A stretch of 9,343 nt of DNA from Bacillus thuringiensis (lineage in GTDB: Bacteria > Bacillota > Bacilli > Bacillales > Bacillaceae_G), in assembly GCF_022095615.2 (NCBI RefSeq), contig NZ_CP155563.1:1-9343 (forward strand), written 5' to 3'. Positions 1 to 6,047 of the stretch are shown piece by piece. The position numbers were made by a program, and so were the translations under genes. The stretch's first letter is position 1, and each line of letters opens with the position of its first letter. The notes under the pieces were generated by a model. That model saw only the letters and a program-made list of their open reading frames with translations, was not told the DNA's origin and did no database searches.

Positions 1-1
1 T

Positions 2-664
2 GATTTTATAAAGGAATTATTAAATCAATTTGTTTGTAAGCATGTTTTTTCTAGAGTATGTGCTTATATATTTGATCAAATCGTTCATGTTTTTACAATC
101 ATTGGAGTTTTAACTTATTTTAAAATGATTAATTATGATTTGGATGTTTGGAAAGAGTTTATTAATGCATTATTATTTGAAAAAGAAATTACTTTGTCCC
201 ATTTAGATAAATTTTTTGCTTTTTTAATTGTTATTATTATTACTACTCATTTTAGTGCATATTTTTTAGAAAATCTTTTAGATGATATTAAACCTTTAAA
301 TAATTCTTTTGTTGATTCTAAAACTGAAATGAAAAATGTGAAGACTATGAAGAGACATGGAAAGCATTTAGAGCTTTCACCTATTGAAGAAAATACAGTA
401 GAAGAAACTTTGGTACATACACATTATGCAGAACCTCAATTTAAAATAGGTAAATATATTGGTATGATAGAAAGAATTATTATTATGATATTAGTTTCTA
501 TTAATGCATATACTGGCATAACATTTTTAGCAGCTTTAAAAGCATTAACTCGTTTTAAACAATTTGAAGATAAAAGGTTTGCTGAGTATTATTTAATTGG
601 AAATTTATTAAGTATGTTAATAGGTATTATTTCTGGGTATTTAATTACTTTGATATTAAAGTGA
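2..664 (+). CDS. DUF3307 family membrane protein, 3' part (gene continues from the window end)
   Basis: The frame is open from base 2, so the ATG at 125 is an internal methionine; it has no ribosome binding site. The 220 visible residues begin with DFIK and contain FDQIVH, a conserved DUF3307 signature. Hydrophobic stretches lie at about residues 28-40 and 68-88 of this part. Near the C-terminus are two more, with IERIIIMI, AALKALTRF and AEYYLIGNLLS, which I recognise from long DUF3307 proteins. The 5' part lies at 9107-9343; joined, the protein is about 299 aa. DUF3307 is an uncharacterised polytopic inner-membrane family often found beside satD, as here. The fit across the ends (HFIT followed by DFIK) is exact only if base 1 is removed. 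The function is unknown; a membrane partner or effector of the SatD-like protein is inference. Confidence 0.8.
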   Translation, partial: DFIKELLNQFVCKHVFSRVCAYIFDQIVHVFTIIGVLTYFKMINYDLDVWKEFINALLFEKEITLSHLDKFFAFLIVIIITTHFSAYFLENLLDDIKPLNNSFVDSKTEMKNVKTMKRHGKHLELSPIEENTVEETLVHTHYAEPQFKIGKYIGMIERIIIMILVSINAYTGITFLAALKALTRFKQFEDKRFAEYYLIGNLLSMLIGIISGYLITLILK

Positions 665-814
665 TTAAATACTGGATTTTTATTTTAAGCTGTTTGGAAT
701 GTATACTTTCGTTATATAAAATGGTGATATCAGAAGAATTGTTGTAAAGTTAATGAGTTAAAGAGAAATGAAAGTAAACCTTTATTCCGAAGTTTACATT
801 TGATAAAAGATAAT

Positions 815-874
815 AAATAAACATTAAAGAAAAGGATACTAATTAATTAGTATCCTTTTCTTTAATGTTTATTT
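815..874. terminator. Perfect 60-bp palindrome, probable bidirectional terminator
   Basis: Arms 815-844 and 845-874 are exact reverse complements with no spacer. The GC-richer core is GGATACT/AGTATCC. The A/T-rich outer arms give U-rich RNA on either strand. The palindrome lies between two convergent genes and contains the stop codon of the minus-strand gene (862-864), so it most likely terminates both the DUF3307 operon and the minus-strand operon. Such a long spacer-free palindrome could also extrude as a cruciform. Confidence 0.8.
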
Positions 875-2079
875 TGTTTTGTAACTTGTTTCTTTTTATT
901 TGAAGCTTTTGTAATGATCTCATGCAATAGTTGTTCAATATAGATTTTTTCACTTAGATCGGTTGTAATTTCGTTCATGTTATTAAAAGCTCTAATTAAT
1001 GTCCATGTATTTTCTACAGTTTCTTTGAATACAGTTTTTGCATTATCTTTTGTTTCTTTTTTTAAATTTTTATTATGAACAATTTGGTTCATAACATCAT
1101 ATATAGCATCTCGAGTAAAATCTGTTGTGTTTTGTATTTTTGTAATGTGTTCTAATACTTCATCTTGGAATGTATCAATTTTAAAGATTTCACTTATTTT
1201 AATCTTTGCTTTATCTATTCCACAATTGTGCTGAATATTAAGTATTGATTTTTTTAGAGTTCCGTTAAAATGATAGTTATTTTCGTCTGTAATTCTGTAT
1301 CTTAACTGTATGGTGAATGGTGATTTTCTAATTTCATTATTTGATACATGTACACCAAAATGTAAATAGCCTAAATTATTTATTTTAATTGGTTCTTCTT
1401 GTTCAAAGAATATATCAATATTTGAATCACTCATCCGAGCATTTTCAATATAAAAATTTAAGCGCTTTTCTTTTGCATATTTGTGTAATGATAATAATGC
1501 TAGATATAGTGATATGTTGTTGTCATAATTTTGGTATTTTTCCGAAGATGTAATTCCCCGTAGTAGCCATTTATTTTGGTGTTCTATTAATCTAAATTGT
1601 CTTTTCTCGTCTTTTAAACGGATTATTAATTCATCAATGTTTTCTTTTAAAAGATCTTTGAATCCTTTTTCAATACAAAATTGAGCGAATTTCCCCATAC
1701 GAAATATATCATCAAAAAAATCTTTTCTAGAATTATATATTCCTGTTGTTTTTATTGCTTCAATAGGTGGTTTAGCTTTGAAATGTAAAATAACTTCATT
1801 TTTATCTGTTAGCCCCATGTATTCAAGATTGTCTAATGATTCTTTTACATCAATTTTGTTTACGATTACTTTTTGATATTGGTTGTATAGTTCTTTGGTT
1901 CCTCTAATAGCTAATGTATCATTTGAATTTCCAAAATTTTTGATTGGAAATTCATCTTGGATTGTTTTGTTAAGAGGGTTTGTGTCTATATCTACTGGGA
2001 GCAGTTCTAATAATTGAGATAATTGAATTGAATCGCTTTTACATGTGTGAAGATTACTTTCATATAAATAATTACTCAT
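862..2079 (-). CDS. 405-aa cytosolic protein, weakly DUF932-like, function unknown
   Basis: This is a soluble protein with no signal peptide or membrane segment and no family I recognise with certainty. Two stretches recall DUF932 (phage/plasmid-like) proteins: WLLRGITSSEKYQNYDN at residues 171-187, like the family's LRA-LSdrYr-iDN element, and FGVHVSNNEI at 241-250 followed by a YRI strand, like its Gv-v-NSEvG segment. The C-terminal third (about 300-400) is helical and ends in a Lys/Gln-rich tail. The start ATG follows AAAAGGGG with good spacing. The stop lies inside the 60-bp palindrome. It is the second gene of an operon behind a 46-aa basic protein, 17 bp upstream. DUF932 itself has no settled role, so no function is assigned. 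The similarity is by eye and should be treated as weak. Confidence 0.65.
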   Translation of the reverse strand: MSNYLYESNLHTCKSDSIQLSQLLELLPVDIDTNPLNKTIQDEFPIKNFGNSNDTLAIRGTKELYNQYQKVIVNKIDVKESLDNLEYMGLTDKNEVILHFKAKPPIEAIKTTGIYNSRKDFFDDIFRMGKFAQFCIEKGFKDLLKENIDELIIRLKDEKRQFRLIEHQNKWLLRGITSSEKYQNYDNNISLYLALLSLHKYAKEKRLNFYIENARMSDSNIDIFFEQEEPIKINNLGYLHFGVHVSNNEIRKSPFTIQLRYRITDENNYHFNGTLKKSILNIQHNCGIDKAKIKISEIFKIDTFQDEVLEHITKIQNTTDFTRDAIYDVMNQIVHNKNLKKETKDNAKTVFKETVENTWTLIRAFNNMNEITTDLSEKIYIEQLLHEIITKASNKKKQVTKQNKH

Positions 2080-2096
2080 ATTTTTTAAACCCCTTT

Positions 2097-2237
2097 TTAT
2101 TTTTTCTTAGATTTTGCTTGAGATAAAGCTGATGCTGCGACACTTTTTGTTGATTTTCCATATCTACCGTCACGTAAAATCTTAGAAGCCGTCGTTGCAA
2201 CTTTAGAACTTGTGACACGTTTTGAACTAGATTTCAT
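2097..2237 (-). CDS. 46-aa basic Ser/Lys-rich small protein
   Basis: This short ORF starts MKSSSKRVTSSKVATTASK and carries LRDGRYGKSTKSVAASALSQ before a lysine tail. The ribosome binding site is excellent (AGGAGG at 2252-2247) with 9 nt to this ATG. A second in-frame ATG at 2243 is only 3 nt from it and less likely. A good promoter lies 65 bp upstream. The protein is strongly basic with no hydrophobic segment. The K-S-x-A-x-S-A-L-S-Q pattern looks conserved to me among short bacterial proteins, but I cannot name the family. It is co-transcribed with the 405-aa gene, with 17 bp between the stop and the next ATG. That layout is compatible with a small partner protein, for example an antitoxin or a nucleic-acid-binding accessory, but this is only inference from size, charge and position. 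Confidence 0.8.
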   Translation of the reverse strand: MKSSSKRVTSSKVATTASKILRDGRYGKSTKSVAASALSQAKSKKK

Positions 2238-2301
2238 AAACATATACCTCCTAGTTTTAGTATTTTGTTAAATCCCGAACGTTTATTCCCCCATAATATC
2301 C

Positions 2302-2330
2302 ATTATATTCTAGTGAAATTCAAAAGTAAA
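2302..2330 (-). promoter_or_regulatory. SigA-type promoter of the minus-strand operon
   Basis: Read on the minus strand, a perfect TATAAT -10 (2307-2302) lies 17 bp from a TTTACT -35 (2330-2325, 4 of 6). The predicted start is near 2295, giving a leader of roughly 55 nt before the 46-aa gene. Confidence 0.7.
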
Positions 2331-2462
2331 GTATATATTGTGTTGTGTTACGACAATCTATACTATATATGGATTTGAACTTTAATAATGAACTTCAACT
2401 ATGAGACGGTACAGAATTAACTTTTTGTTGTAATTTTCCATTGTCTTTAGGAATGGTGACTG

Positions 2463-2490
2463 TATAAGAATTTATCCATCAATTCTTATA
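2463..2490. repeat. 10-bp inverted repeat
   Basis: TATAAGAATT (2463-2472) and AATTCTTATA (2481-2490) are exact complements with an 8-nt spacer. No T-run follows on the plus strand. It could be an operator or a stem in an untranslated RNA that ends at the terminator just downstream. Confidence 0.5.
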
Positions 2491-2506
2491 AAATATATAG
2501 TTAGAG

Positions 2507-2540
2507 AAAAAGAGTGTAGAGATTATCTGCATTCTTTTTT
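2507..2540. terminator. Bidirectional rho-independent terminator
   Basis: AGAGTGTAGA (2511-2520) pairs with TCTGCATTCT (2526-2535) with two G-T pairs and a 5-nt loop. A-rich sequence precedes and T5-T6 follows, so it can work in either direction. No clear plus-strand gene ends here, so it either isolates the mob/oriT region or ends a small RNA. Confidence 0.65.
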
Positions 2541-2581
2541 AGTTTATATTTCTATAGAAGACATAGATAAGAGGTAGTTGT

Positions 2582-2830
2582 ATCGGGTATGTCAACGGTA
2601 CCGGACCGAACCCGAAAGGGTGCGGGAGGATAAGGAGTTGACATATTTACTATGCGACCCTCTTGGATTGTCAAAACGTTTACCGTTTTGGCCTGCCAAC
2701 CGGCGAGGGAACCCCTCAAGGATTTGAGGGGTTGGGGAGTTCGATTGATGGGGTCAAGGGGAAGAGTTCCCCTTGTAGGTTCGGACAAAGTCCGGGGTTT
2801 TTGCTATGCTAGGCATGGCTAGGCGAAGCC
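2582..2830 (+). other. GC-rich multi-hairpin island upstream of oriT/mob; candidate single-strand origin
   Basis: This stretch is far richer in GC than its surroundings and holds a chain of perfect short hairpins. They are ACCC-GAAA-GGGT (2610-2621), CAAAACG/CGTTTTG (2672-2690), AACCCCTCAA/TTGAGGGGTT with a GGAT loop (2710-2733), CAAGGGGAA/TTCCCCTTG (2755-2775), CGGAC-AAA-GTCCG (2782-2794) and GGCT/AGCC (2817-2830). A direct repeat GCTAGGC occurs at 2808 and 2818. In rolling-circle plasmids with MobV relaxases, single-strand origins often sit next to mob, which is the basis for this call. The open frame across it on the minus strand (2552-2788) is judged spurious. Confidence 0.4.
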
Positions 2831-2846
2831 GACAAGCGTCGCAGAC

Positions 2847-2888
2847 CCCTATCGATTTTGATATGTTAGTGTCAAAATAAGTATAGGG
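2847..2888 (+). other. oriT: Candidate oriT / nic region for the MobV relaxase
   Basis: Nested inverted repeats are present. The outer arms are CCCTAT (2847-2852) and ATAGGG (2883-2888). The inner arms TTTTGATA (2856-2863) and TGTCAAAA (2870-2877) pair with one G-T and a 6-nt loop, TGTTAG. The segment GTTAGTGTC resembles the pMV158 nic context, TAGTGTG followed by the cut. It lies about 80 bp upstream of the relaxase gene on the same strand, the usual place for MobV origins of transfer. The exact nick base is not certain; by analogy it falls near 2870-2872. Confidence 0.65.
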
Positions 2889-2893
2889 TTACG

Positions 2894-2941
2894 TTAATTG
2901 ACATCATTTCGTCGCTTTGCTAGACTGATGGTATCAATTAA
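2894..2941. repeat. Operator-like inverted repeat around the mob promoter
   Basis: TTAATTGACATCA (2894-2906) is matched in reverse complement at 2926-2941 (TGATG, then a 3-nt insertion, then TCAATTAA). The left arm covers the -35 box; the right arm begins at the last base of the -10 and runs across the predicted start site. A regulator bound here would block the promoter. MobM of pMV158 is known to repress its own promoter, so autoregulation is plausible. Confidence 0.5.
2898..2926 (+). promoter_or_regulatory. Promoter of mob
   Basis: A perfect TTGACA -35 (2898-2903) is followed, after exactly 17 bp, by TAGACT (2921-2926, 4 of 6). The start is expected near 2933, about 32 nt before the mob ATG. 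Both boxes are framed by an inverted repeat. Confidence 0.65.
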
Positions 2942-2964
2942 TCTAGGGAAAGTGGTGATACTTT

Positions 2965-4431
2965 ATGTTGGGATCTATTTCATTTAATCAATCTCACCAA
3001 AGTTCATTAAGCCACAATAATAGAGAAAATATTCATGGGAATCCTGGTATAGATCTAGCTAGGTTACACGAGAATATTTACTTTGTTCAAAAGGACATCC
3101 GAAGTGTATACAAGGATGTTTTTCAAGAAGCAGTGGACAAGTATAACGAGAAACAAAAACGGAATGACCGTAAGATTGATGATTACTATGACAAAATACA
3201 TAAAGATGATAAAACACATGAGCAACGAGAATTGGTTGTAGCGATTGGAGAAGGTAAAGATAACCCGATGTATAGAGGTGCGAAAAAAGAAGCACTGAAG
3301 CGCTATGCTGAAGAGTTTCAAGAGCGAAATCCAAATCTAACAGTTTATAATATGGTTTTACATGATGATGAAGCAAATCCGCATTTGCATATTAATTACG
3401 TACCGAATTTTGAAAGTAAACGTGGTTTATCAAGGCGTGTCGGCATGGATAAAGCTTTACAGCAACAAGGCATAGAAGGAACAGGGAGAGGGCTAATTGC
3501 GAAGTGGAGAGAAACAGAAACAGCTTATATTGAGCAATTGGCTAAAGAACATATTCCTAATTTTGAACGTGCAAATGTTGGTTCACATAAATACATGAAA
3601 GTCCGCCAATACAAAGAATATGCAGAAGCAAAATCAATTGTCGAGAATCAAGTTCAAGAAAAAGAAATGCAGTTAGAAACGATTGATAATTATTTGACAA
3701 ATGTTGAAGAGAAAACAAATGAATTACAAGTGACGAAAAAGAGTTTGGAAAGTGATGTCATTGATAAGTACAAAGAATTAGAGATAGTAAAACAACAAGT
3801 AGAGAGTGAAAATGAAAAGCTGCAGTTAATTGGCCAGCGTCATATAGAGTTAGAAAAAAGAGTAGAACAAATGCAAAAAGAATTAGATAGTGCTACGGAT
3901 CAAGTACCAAATGAACCTGTTAAAATTCCATTTTTACGTAAAGAAGTAGTAGTAGAAGTACAGGATAAAATGTTTGGAAAAGCTGAAATCACAAAGAAAC
4001 AAACAAGAAATTATGTGTTATCACCAGAACAATATCAAGAATTAACAAAGCAAGTGAATGCAGCGGTTACTATCAAAAAGGATTATGAGCGTTTGAAAAA
4101 GACAGACTTTGTGAAAGAGAATGAGAGTTTAAAAGTGCATGCAGAAGGCTGGATGAAAGAAAATCGAACGTTGAAGCAAGAAAAAAGTAAGTTGCAAAAA
4201 GAAGTTGTTGTATTAAATAGAGAAATAAGCTCATTAAAAGCTCATATAAAAGGTTTGCAGACGAATATAAGAATTTTGTATGTACAAACGAAAAAAGTTT
4301 TTAAGGAGCAATTTAAGGTGTTTAGAGAGATTGTTAAAAAAGAATTGGATAATAAGGGAGTAGATAATCAATTTGAATGTGAACATAAGAGAGAAATAAG
4401 AAGACATCGAGATTTTGATAGAGAAAGATAG
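2965..4431 (+). CDS. mob: MobV-family relaxase (Mob/Pre plasmid mobilisation protein)
   Basis: This is a 488-aa HUH-type relaxase that would nick the plasmid at oriT and lead the strand into a recipient through a conjugation pore supplied by another element. Visible motifs are the N-terminal HNNR (residues 17-20; in pMV158 MobM the equivalent motif holds the catalytic histidine) and the metal-binding HDDEANPHLH (133-142), the HxDExxPHxH signature. Next comes a MobV-typical segment, GMDKALQQQGIEGTGRG (160-176), then AKWRETE. From about residue 215 to 450 the protein is rich in Lys/Glu/Gln heptads, a long coiled coil probably used for dimerisation or membrane/coupling contacts. The start follows AGTGGTGAT with 5 nt spacing. 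It lies just downstream of the candidate oriT and its promoter and is closed by a terminator at 4514-4550. It seems intact and uses a less AT-biased sequence than the cargo genes. Confidence 0.93.
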   Translation: MLGSISFNQSHQSSLSHNNRENIHGNPGIDLARLHENIYFVQKDIRSVYKDVFQEAVDKYNEKQKRNDRKIDDYYDKIHKDDKTHEQRELVVAIGEGKDNPMYRGAKKEALKRYAEEFQERNPNLTVYNMVLHDDEANPHLHINYVPNFESKRGLSRRVGMDKALQQQGIEGTGRGLIAKWRETETAYIEQLAKEHIPNFERANVGSHKYMKVRQYKEYAEAKSIVENQVQEKEMQLETIDNYLTNVEEKTNELQVTKKSLESDVIDKYKELEIVKQQVESENEKLQLIGQRHIELEKRVEQMQKELDSATDQVPNEPVKIPFLRKEVVVEVQDKMFGKAEITKKQTRNYVLSPEQYQELTKQVNAAVTIKKDYERLKKTDFVKENESLKVHAEGWMKENRTLKQEKSKLQKEVVVLNREISSLKAHIKGLQTNIRILYVQTKKVFKEQFKVFREIVKKELDNKGVDNQFECEHKREIRRHRDFDRER

Positions 4432-4513
4432 AATTGAATGTTGTGTTTTTGCAAGAGATGGAAAGCTTTAACAAGGTGTTTCATGTTATTATAGAGAAAA
4501 ACATACAAACGAG

Positions 4514-4550
4514 AAAAACCGCCCAAGCTTTGGTCGGCGAGGCGGTTTTT
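4514..4550 (+). terminator. Rho-independent terminator after mob
   Basis: AAAAACCGCC (4514-4523) and GGCGGTTTTT (4541-4550) are exact complements around a 17-nt loop. The loop contains CCAA-GCT-TTGG, which can form a competing smaller hairpin. A T5 tail ends the stem. The symmetric A/T flanks mean it may also work on the minus strand. Confidence 0.85.
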
Positions 4551-4560
4551 CATAATAAGG

Positions 4561-4589
4561 TTGGAATCAACCAATATATATTCTATATA
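4561..4589 (+). promoter_or_regulatory. Possible promoter of rep
   Basis: TTGGAA (4561-4566, 4 of 6) and TATATA (4584-4589, 4 of 6) are 17 bp apart, upstream of the rep start by about 50 bp. The region is AT-rich, so other pairs of boxes are possible. Confidence 0.4.
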
Positions 4590-4615
4590 CATTCTAACAT
4601 ATAAAAGTTGATTCC
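4563..4615. repeat. 9-bp inverted repeat in the rep leader
   Basis: GGAATCAAC (4563-4571) and GTTGATTCC (4607-4615) are exact complements separated by 35 AT-rich bases. The repeat brackets the possible -10 box and ends 7 bp before the ribosome binding site. It could be a Rep operator or a copy-control leader stem. Confidence 0.5.
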
Positions 4616-4640
4616 TTCTACTAAGGGAGAGAATTATTTT

Positions 4641-5291
4641 ATGACAAAAGTTGTAGATTTTGGACAAGCTGAAAAAAAAGCGAAAATAAGAGATAGTAAG
4701 ATTGATAGCATTTATAACCAGTTGCAAACCGGTGGTTATTCAGAAGAAGAGAAAACAATGCTCTTACAGTTAATAAGTAAAACAACTGGTGGAGATGAAT
4801 ATTTTATAGGGAAAAAGAAAAAACCTACAGATCGGGTGAGGTTTGTGCAAATAATTATGGATAATTACAATTATTTGAGTGAAATTAATTATTTATCTAC
4901 AGCTGAAAAAGCGCTTTTAATGGATTTAATACCTTATGTAGAATTTAAAACAAATATTTTGGTTGAAAGAATAAGTAAAGAAGATGAATTTGATTCTGAT
5001 AGTGCAACGCCTAGTTATCTTGCAAGAAAGTTAAATAGAACTAGAGGAAAAGTTTCAGAGTTAATGAATGGTTTAATGAAAAAAGGATTATTAGCGGTTG
5101 CAGAAACTGGAACAACTACCGAAGATGGTCGTATTTGTACAAGTCGTACATGGTTTGTAAATCCAAATATTATGTGTTGTTCTCCAAAAGACGGAGTAGA
5201 TAAAGCAACTCAAAAAATCTTTAAAAAATCACTTAAAAATTTTGTAACTGAAGATGGTAAAAAACATAAGTTGCCAATTTATTTATTTTAG
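4641..5291 (+). CDS. Plasmid replication initiator, RepL-like winged-helix protein
   Basis: I start this 216-aa protein at ATG 4641, 9 nt after AAGGGAGAG; the frame extends upstream only through a TTG without a ribosome binding site. The N-terminal 60 residues are charged and helical. Residues about 66-175 form a winged-helix domain: RVRFVQIIMDNYNYLSEI, then LSTAEKALLMDLIPYVEF, a helix-turn-helix YLARKLNRTRGKVSELMNGL (126-145), and a wing ending TWFVNPNIM (170-178). This layout (NP after the wing) resembles Firmicute RepL plasmid proteins. No HUH motif or catalytic tyrosine motif is evident. Position supports the role: it has its own promoter, lies directly upstream of two 22-bp iterons and a structured non-coding stretch, and no other Rep candidate exists in the window. 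A MarR-like regulator is the alternative. Confidence 0.65.
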   Translation: MTKVVDFGQAEKKAKIRDSKIDSIYNQLQTGGYSEEEKTMLLQLISKTTGGDEYFIGKKKKPTDRVRFVQIIMDNYNYLSEINYLSTAEKALLMDLIPYVEFKTNILVERISKEDEFDSDSATPSYLARKLNRTRGKVSELMNGLMKKGLLAVAETGTTTEDGRICTSRTWFVNPNIMCCSPKDGVDKATQKIFKKSLKNFVTEDGKKHKLPIYLF

Positions 5292-5320
5292 ATGTCATTT
5301 TATATTGACATCTTTTTTTT
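5290..5320 (+). terminator. Terminator overlapping the rep stop codon
   Basis: AGATGTCA (5290-5297) pairs with TGACATCT (5306-5313) around an 8-nt loop, followed by a run of T residues to 5320. The stop codon TAG (5289-5291) forms the start of the stem. Confidence 0.85.
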
Positions 5321-5340
5321 ATATATTTTTTACATTTTTT

Positions 5341-5384
5341 AGGTGTTCCTTTTTGGGTACACAGGTGTTCCTTTTTGGGTACAC
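5341..5384. repeat. Two perfect tandem 22-bp iterons
   Basis: Positions 5341-5362 and 5363-5384 are identical; each unit begins AGGTGTTCC and ends GGGTACAC. They lie 50 bp downstream of rep, where a Rep-binding iteron cluster and replication origin would be expected. Twenty-two bp is two helical turns, so both copies face the same side of the DNA. Confidence 0.75.
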
Positions 5385-5760
5385 TCTATATCTTATAAAC
5401 CCTTGTTATTACTGACTTTCTTTACTTTCCTCTTCTCACTCTTATATATAGGGCTAAAAGTTCCGAAAGGAACGGGTAGTATTTTTGAGAATTTCATTCA
5501 AAAATCTCCACCCTCAGAATTAAAAAGTCGGTTCGTTAATCCTCACCTAAAGGCCATTGCCTTTCTTTTTAATTCTGTCCTTGCGTAACTTTTTTCGGCT
5601 CGTGTGCTTTTCTCGCCAAGCCGACAGACAAAAAGCAAAGCAATAGTTCTCGACTTGGACTAGCAAGTATACGAGCCGAACCGCTTAGATCAATCGTTCA
5701 AAAATAGTTCTTATACAATATATTGATACGCAATACGTGGGGTTTCGGCCCCACACGACA
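5385..5760. other. Non-coding, hairpin-rich putative replication origin region
   Basis: No gene is supported here; one open frame runs from the iterons to 5588 but has no ribosome binding site. The stretch begins with a pyrimidine-rich run (about 5414-5443). It then holds GTTCC-GAAA-GGAAC (5460-5473), ATTTTTGA/TCAAAAAT (5481-5505), a 13-bp stem CAGAATTAAAAAG/CTTTTTAATTCTG (5515-5527 with 5565-5577) enclosing AAAGGC/GCCTTT (5549-5564), a 10-bp stem TTCGGCTCGT/ACGAGCCGAA (5594-5603 with 5671-5680) enclosing TGCTTTT/AAAAGCA, and GTGGGG/CCCCAC (5737-5754). Together with the iterons this most likely forms the origin. Whether it is theta or rolling-circle cannot be told from the sequence. Confidence 0.5.
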
Positions 5761-5803
5761 AGCCAGCACTCTAGCCAAAAAGCAAATTTCAAATCAAAAG
5801 ATT

Positions 5804-5865
5804 AGAACAAAAGTTAAGTAAAAAATCTGTCCATATGGACAGATTTTTTACTTAACTTTTGTTCT
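5804..5865. terminator. Perfect 62-bp palindrome, probable bidirectional terminator
   Basis: Arms 5804-5834 and 5835-5865 are exact reverse complements with no spacer, centred on CCATATGG. Each side has a T6 or A6 run next to the GC-containing core. It separates the origin region from the secreted-protein cassette. No gene ends close to it on either strand, so it may insulate the origin or end an untranslated transcript. Confidence 0.65.
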
Positions 5866-5933
5866 GGATAGTGAGATTTTCATAGAATTTTTGTATTTAT
5901 GAAGATAAATTTTGAATAAGGTAAATATTTCTT

Positions 5934-5976
5934 ATATTTACATATATGTTTTTTAAAAGAAAAAATATGTAAATAT
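5934..5976. promoter_or_regulatory. 12-bp inverted repeat upstream of the secreted-protein gene
   Basis: ATATTTACATAT (5934-5945) and ATATGTAAATAT (5965-5976) are exact complements with 19 bp between them. The repeat sits just upstream of the likely promoter (TTGCAA at 5988-5993 followed by AATAAT at 6009-6014 or TAATCT at 6011-6016). It is a reasonable operator candidate, though AT-rich sequence makes chance repeats more likely. Confidence 0.4.
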
Positions 5977-6047
5977 TACTTTTTTTATTGCAAATATATT
6001 AAAAATGAAATAATCTATTAATCGAATATAAAAAAAGGAGAGTTAAA

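Noticed and set aside
125..664. A separate 179-aa membrane protein starting at ATG 125
   Set aside because: The frame is open to base 2 and the upstream residues match DUF3307; it is the tail of the gene begun at 9107.
2552..2788. Minus-strand open frame of 78 codons in the GC-rich island
   Set aside because: It lies over a chain of perfect hairpins, has no convincing ribosome binding site and an unusual Pro/Arg/Thr-rich composition; a structured non-coding element explains it better.
3059..3376. Minus-strand open frames inside mob
   Set aside because: They are shadows of the relaxase coding strand, with no promoter or ribosome binding site.
4368..4727. Minus-strand 119-codon frame
   Set aside because: It spans the end of mob, a terminator, the rep promoter and the start of rep; it is not compatible with these elements.
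5341..5384. CRISPR array
   Set aside because: There are only two units and they are directly adjacent with no spacer; they are iterons.
5343..5588. Plus-strand 81-codon frame after rep
   Set aside because: It starts inside the iterons with no ribosome binding site and covers several stem-loops.
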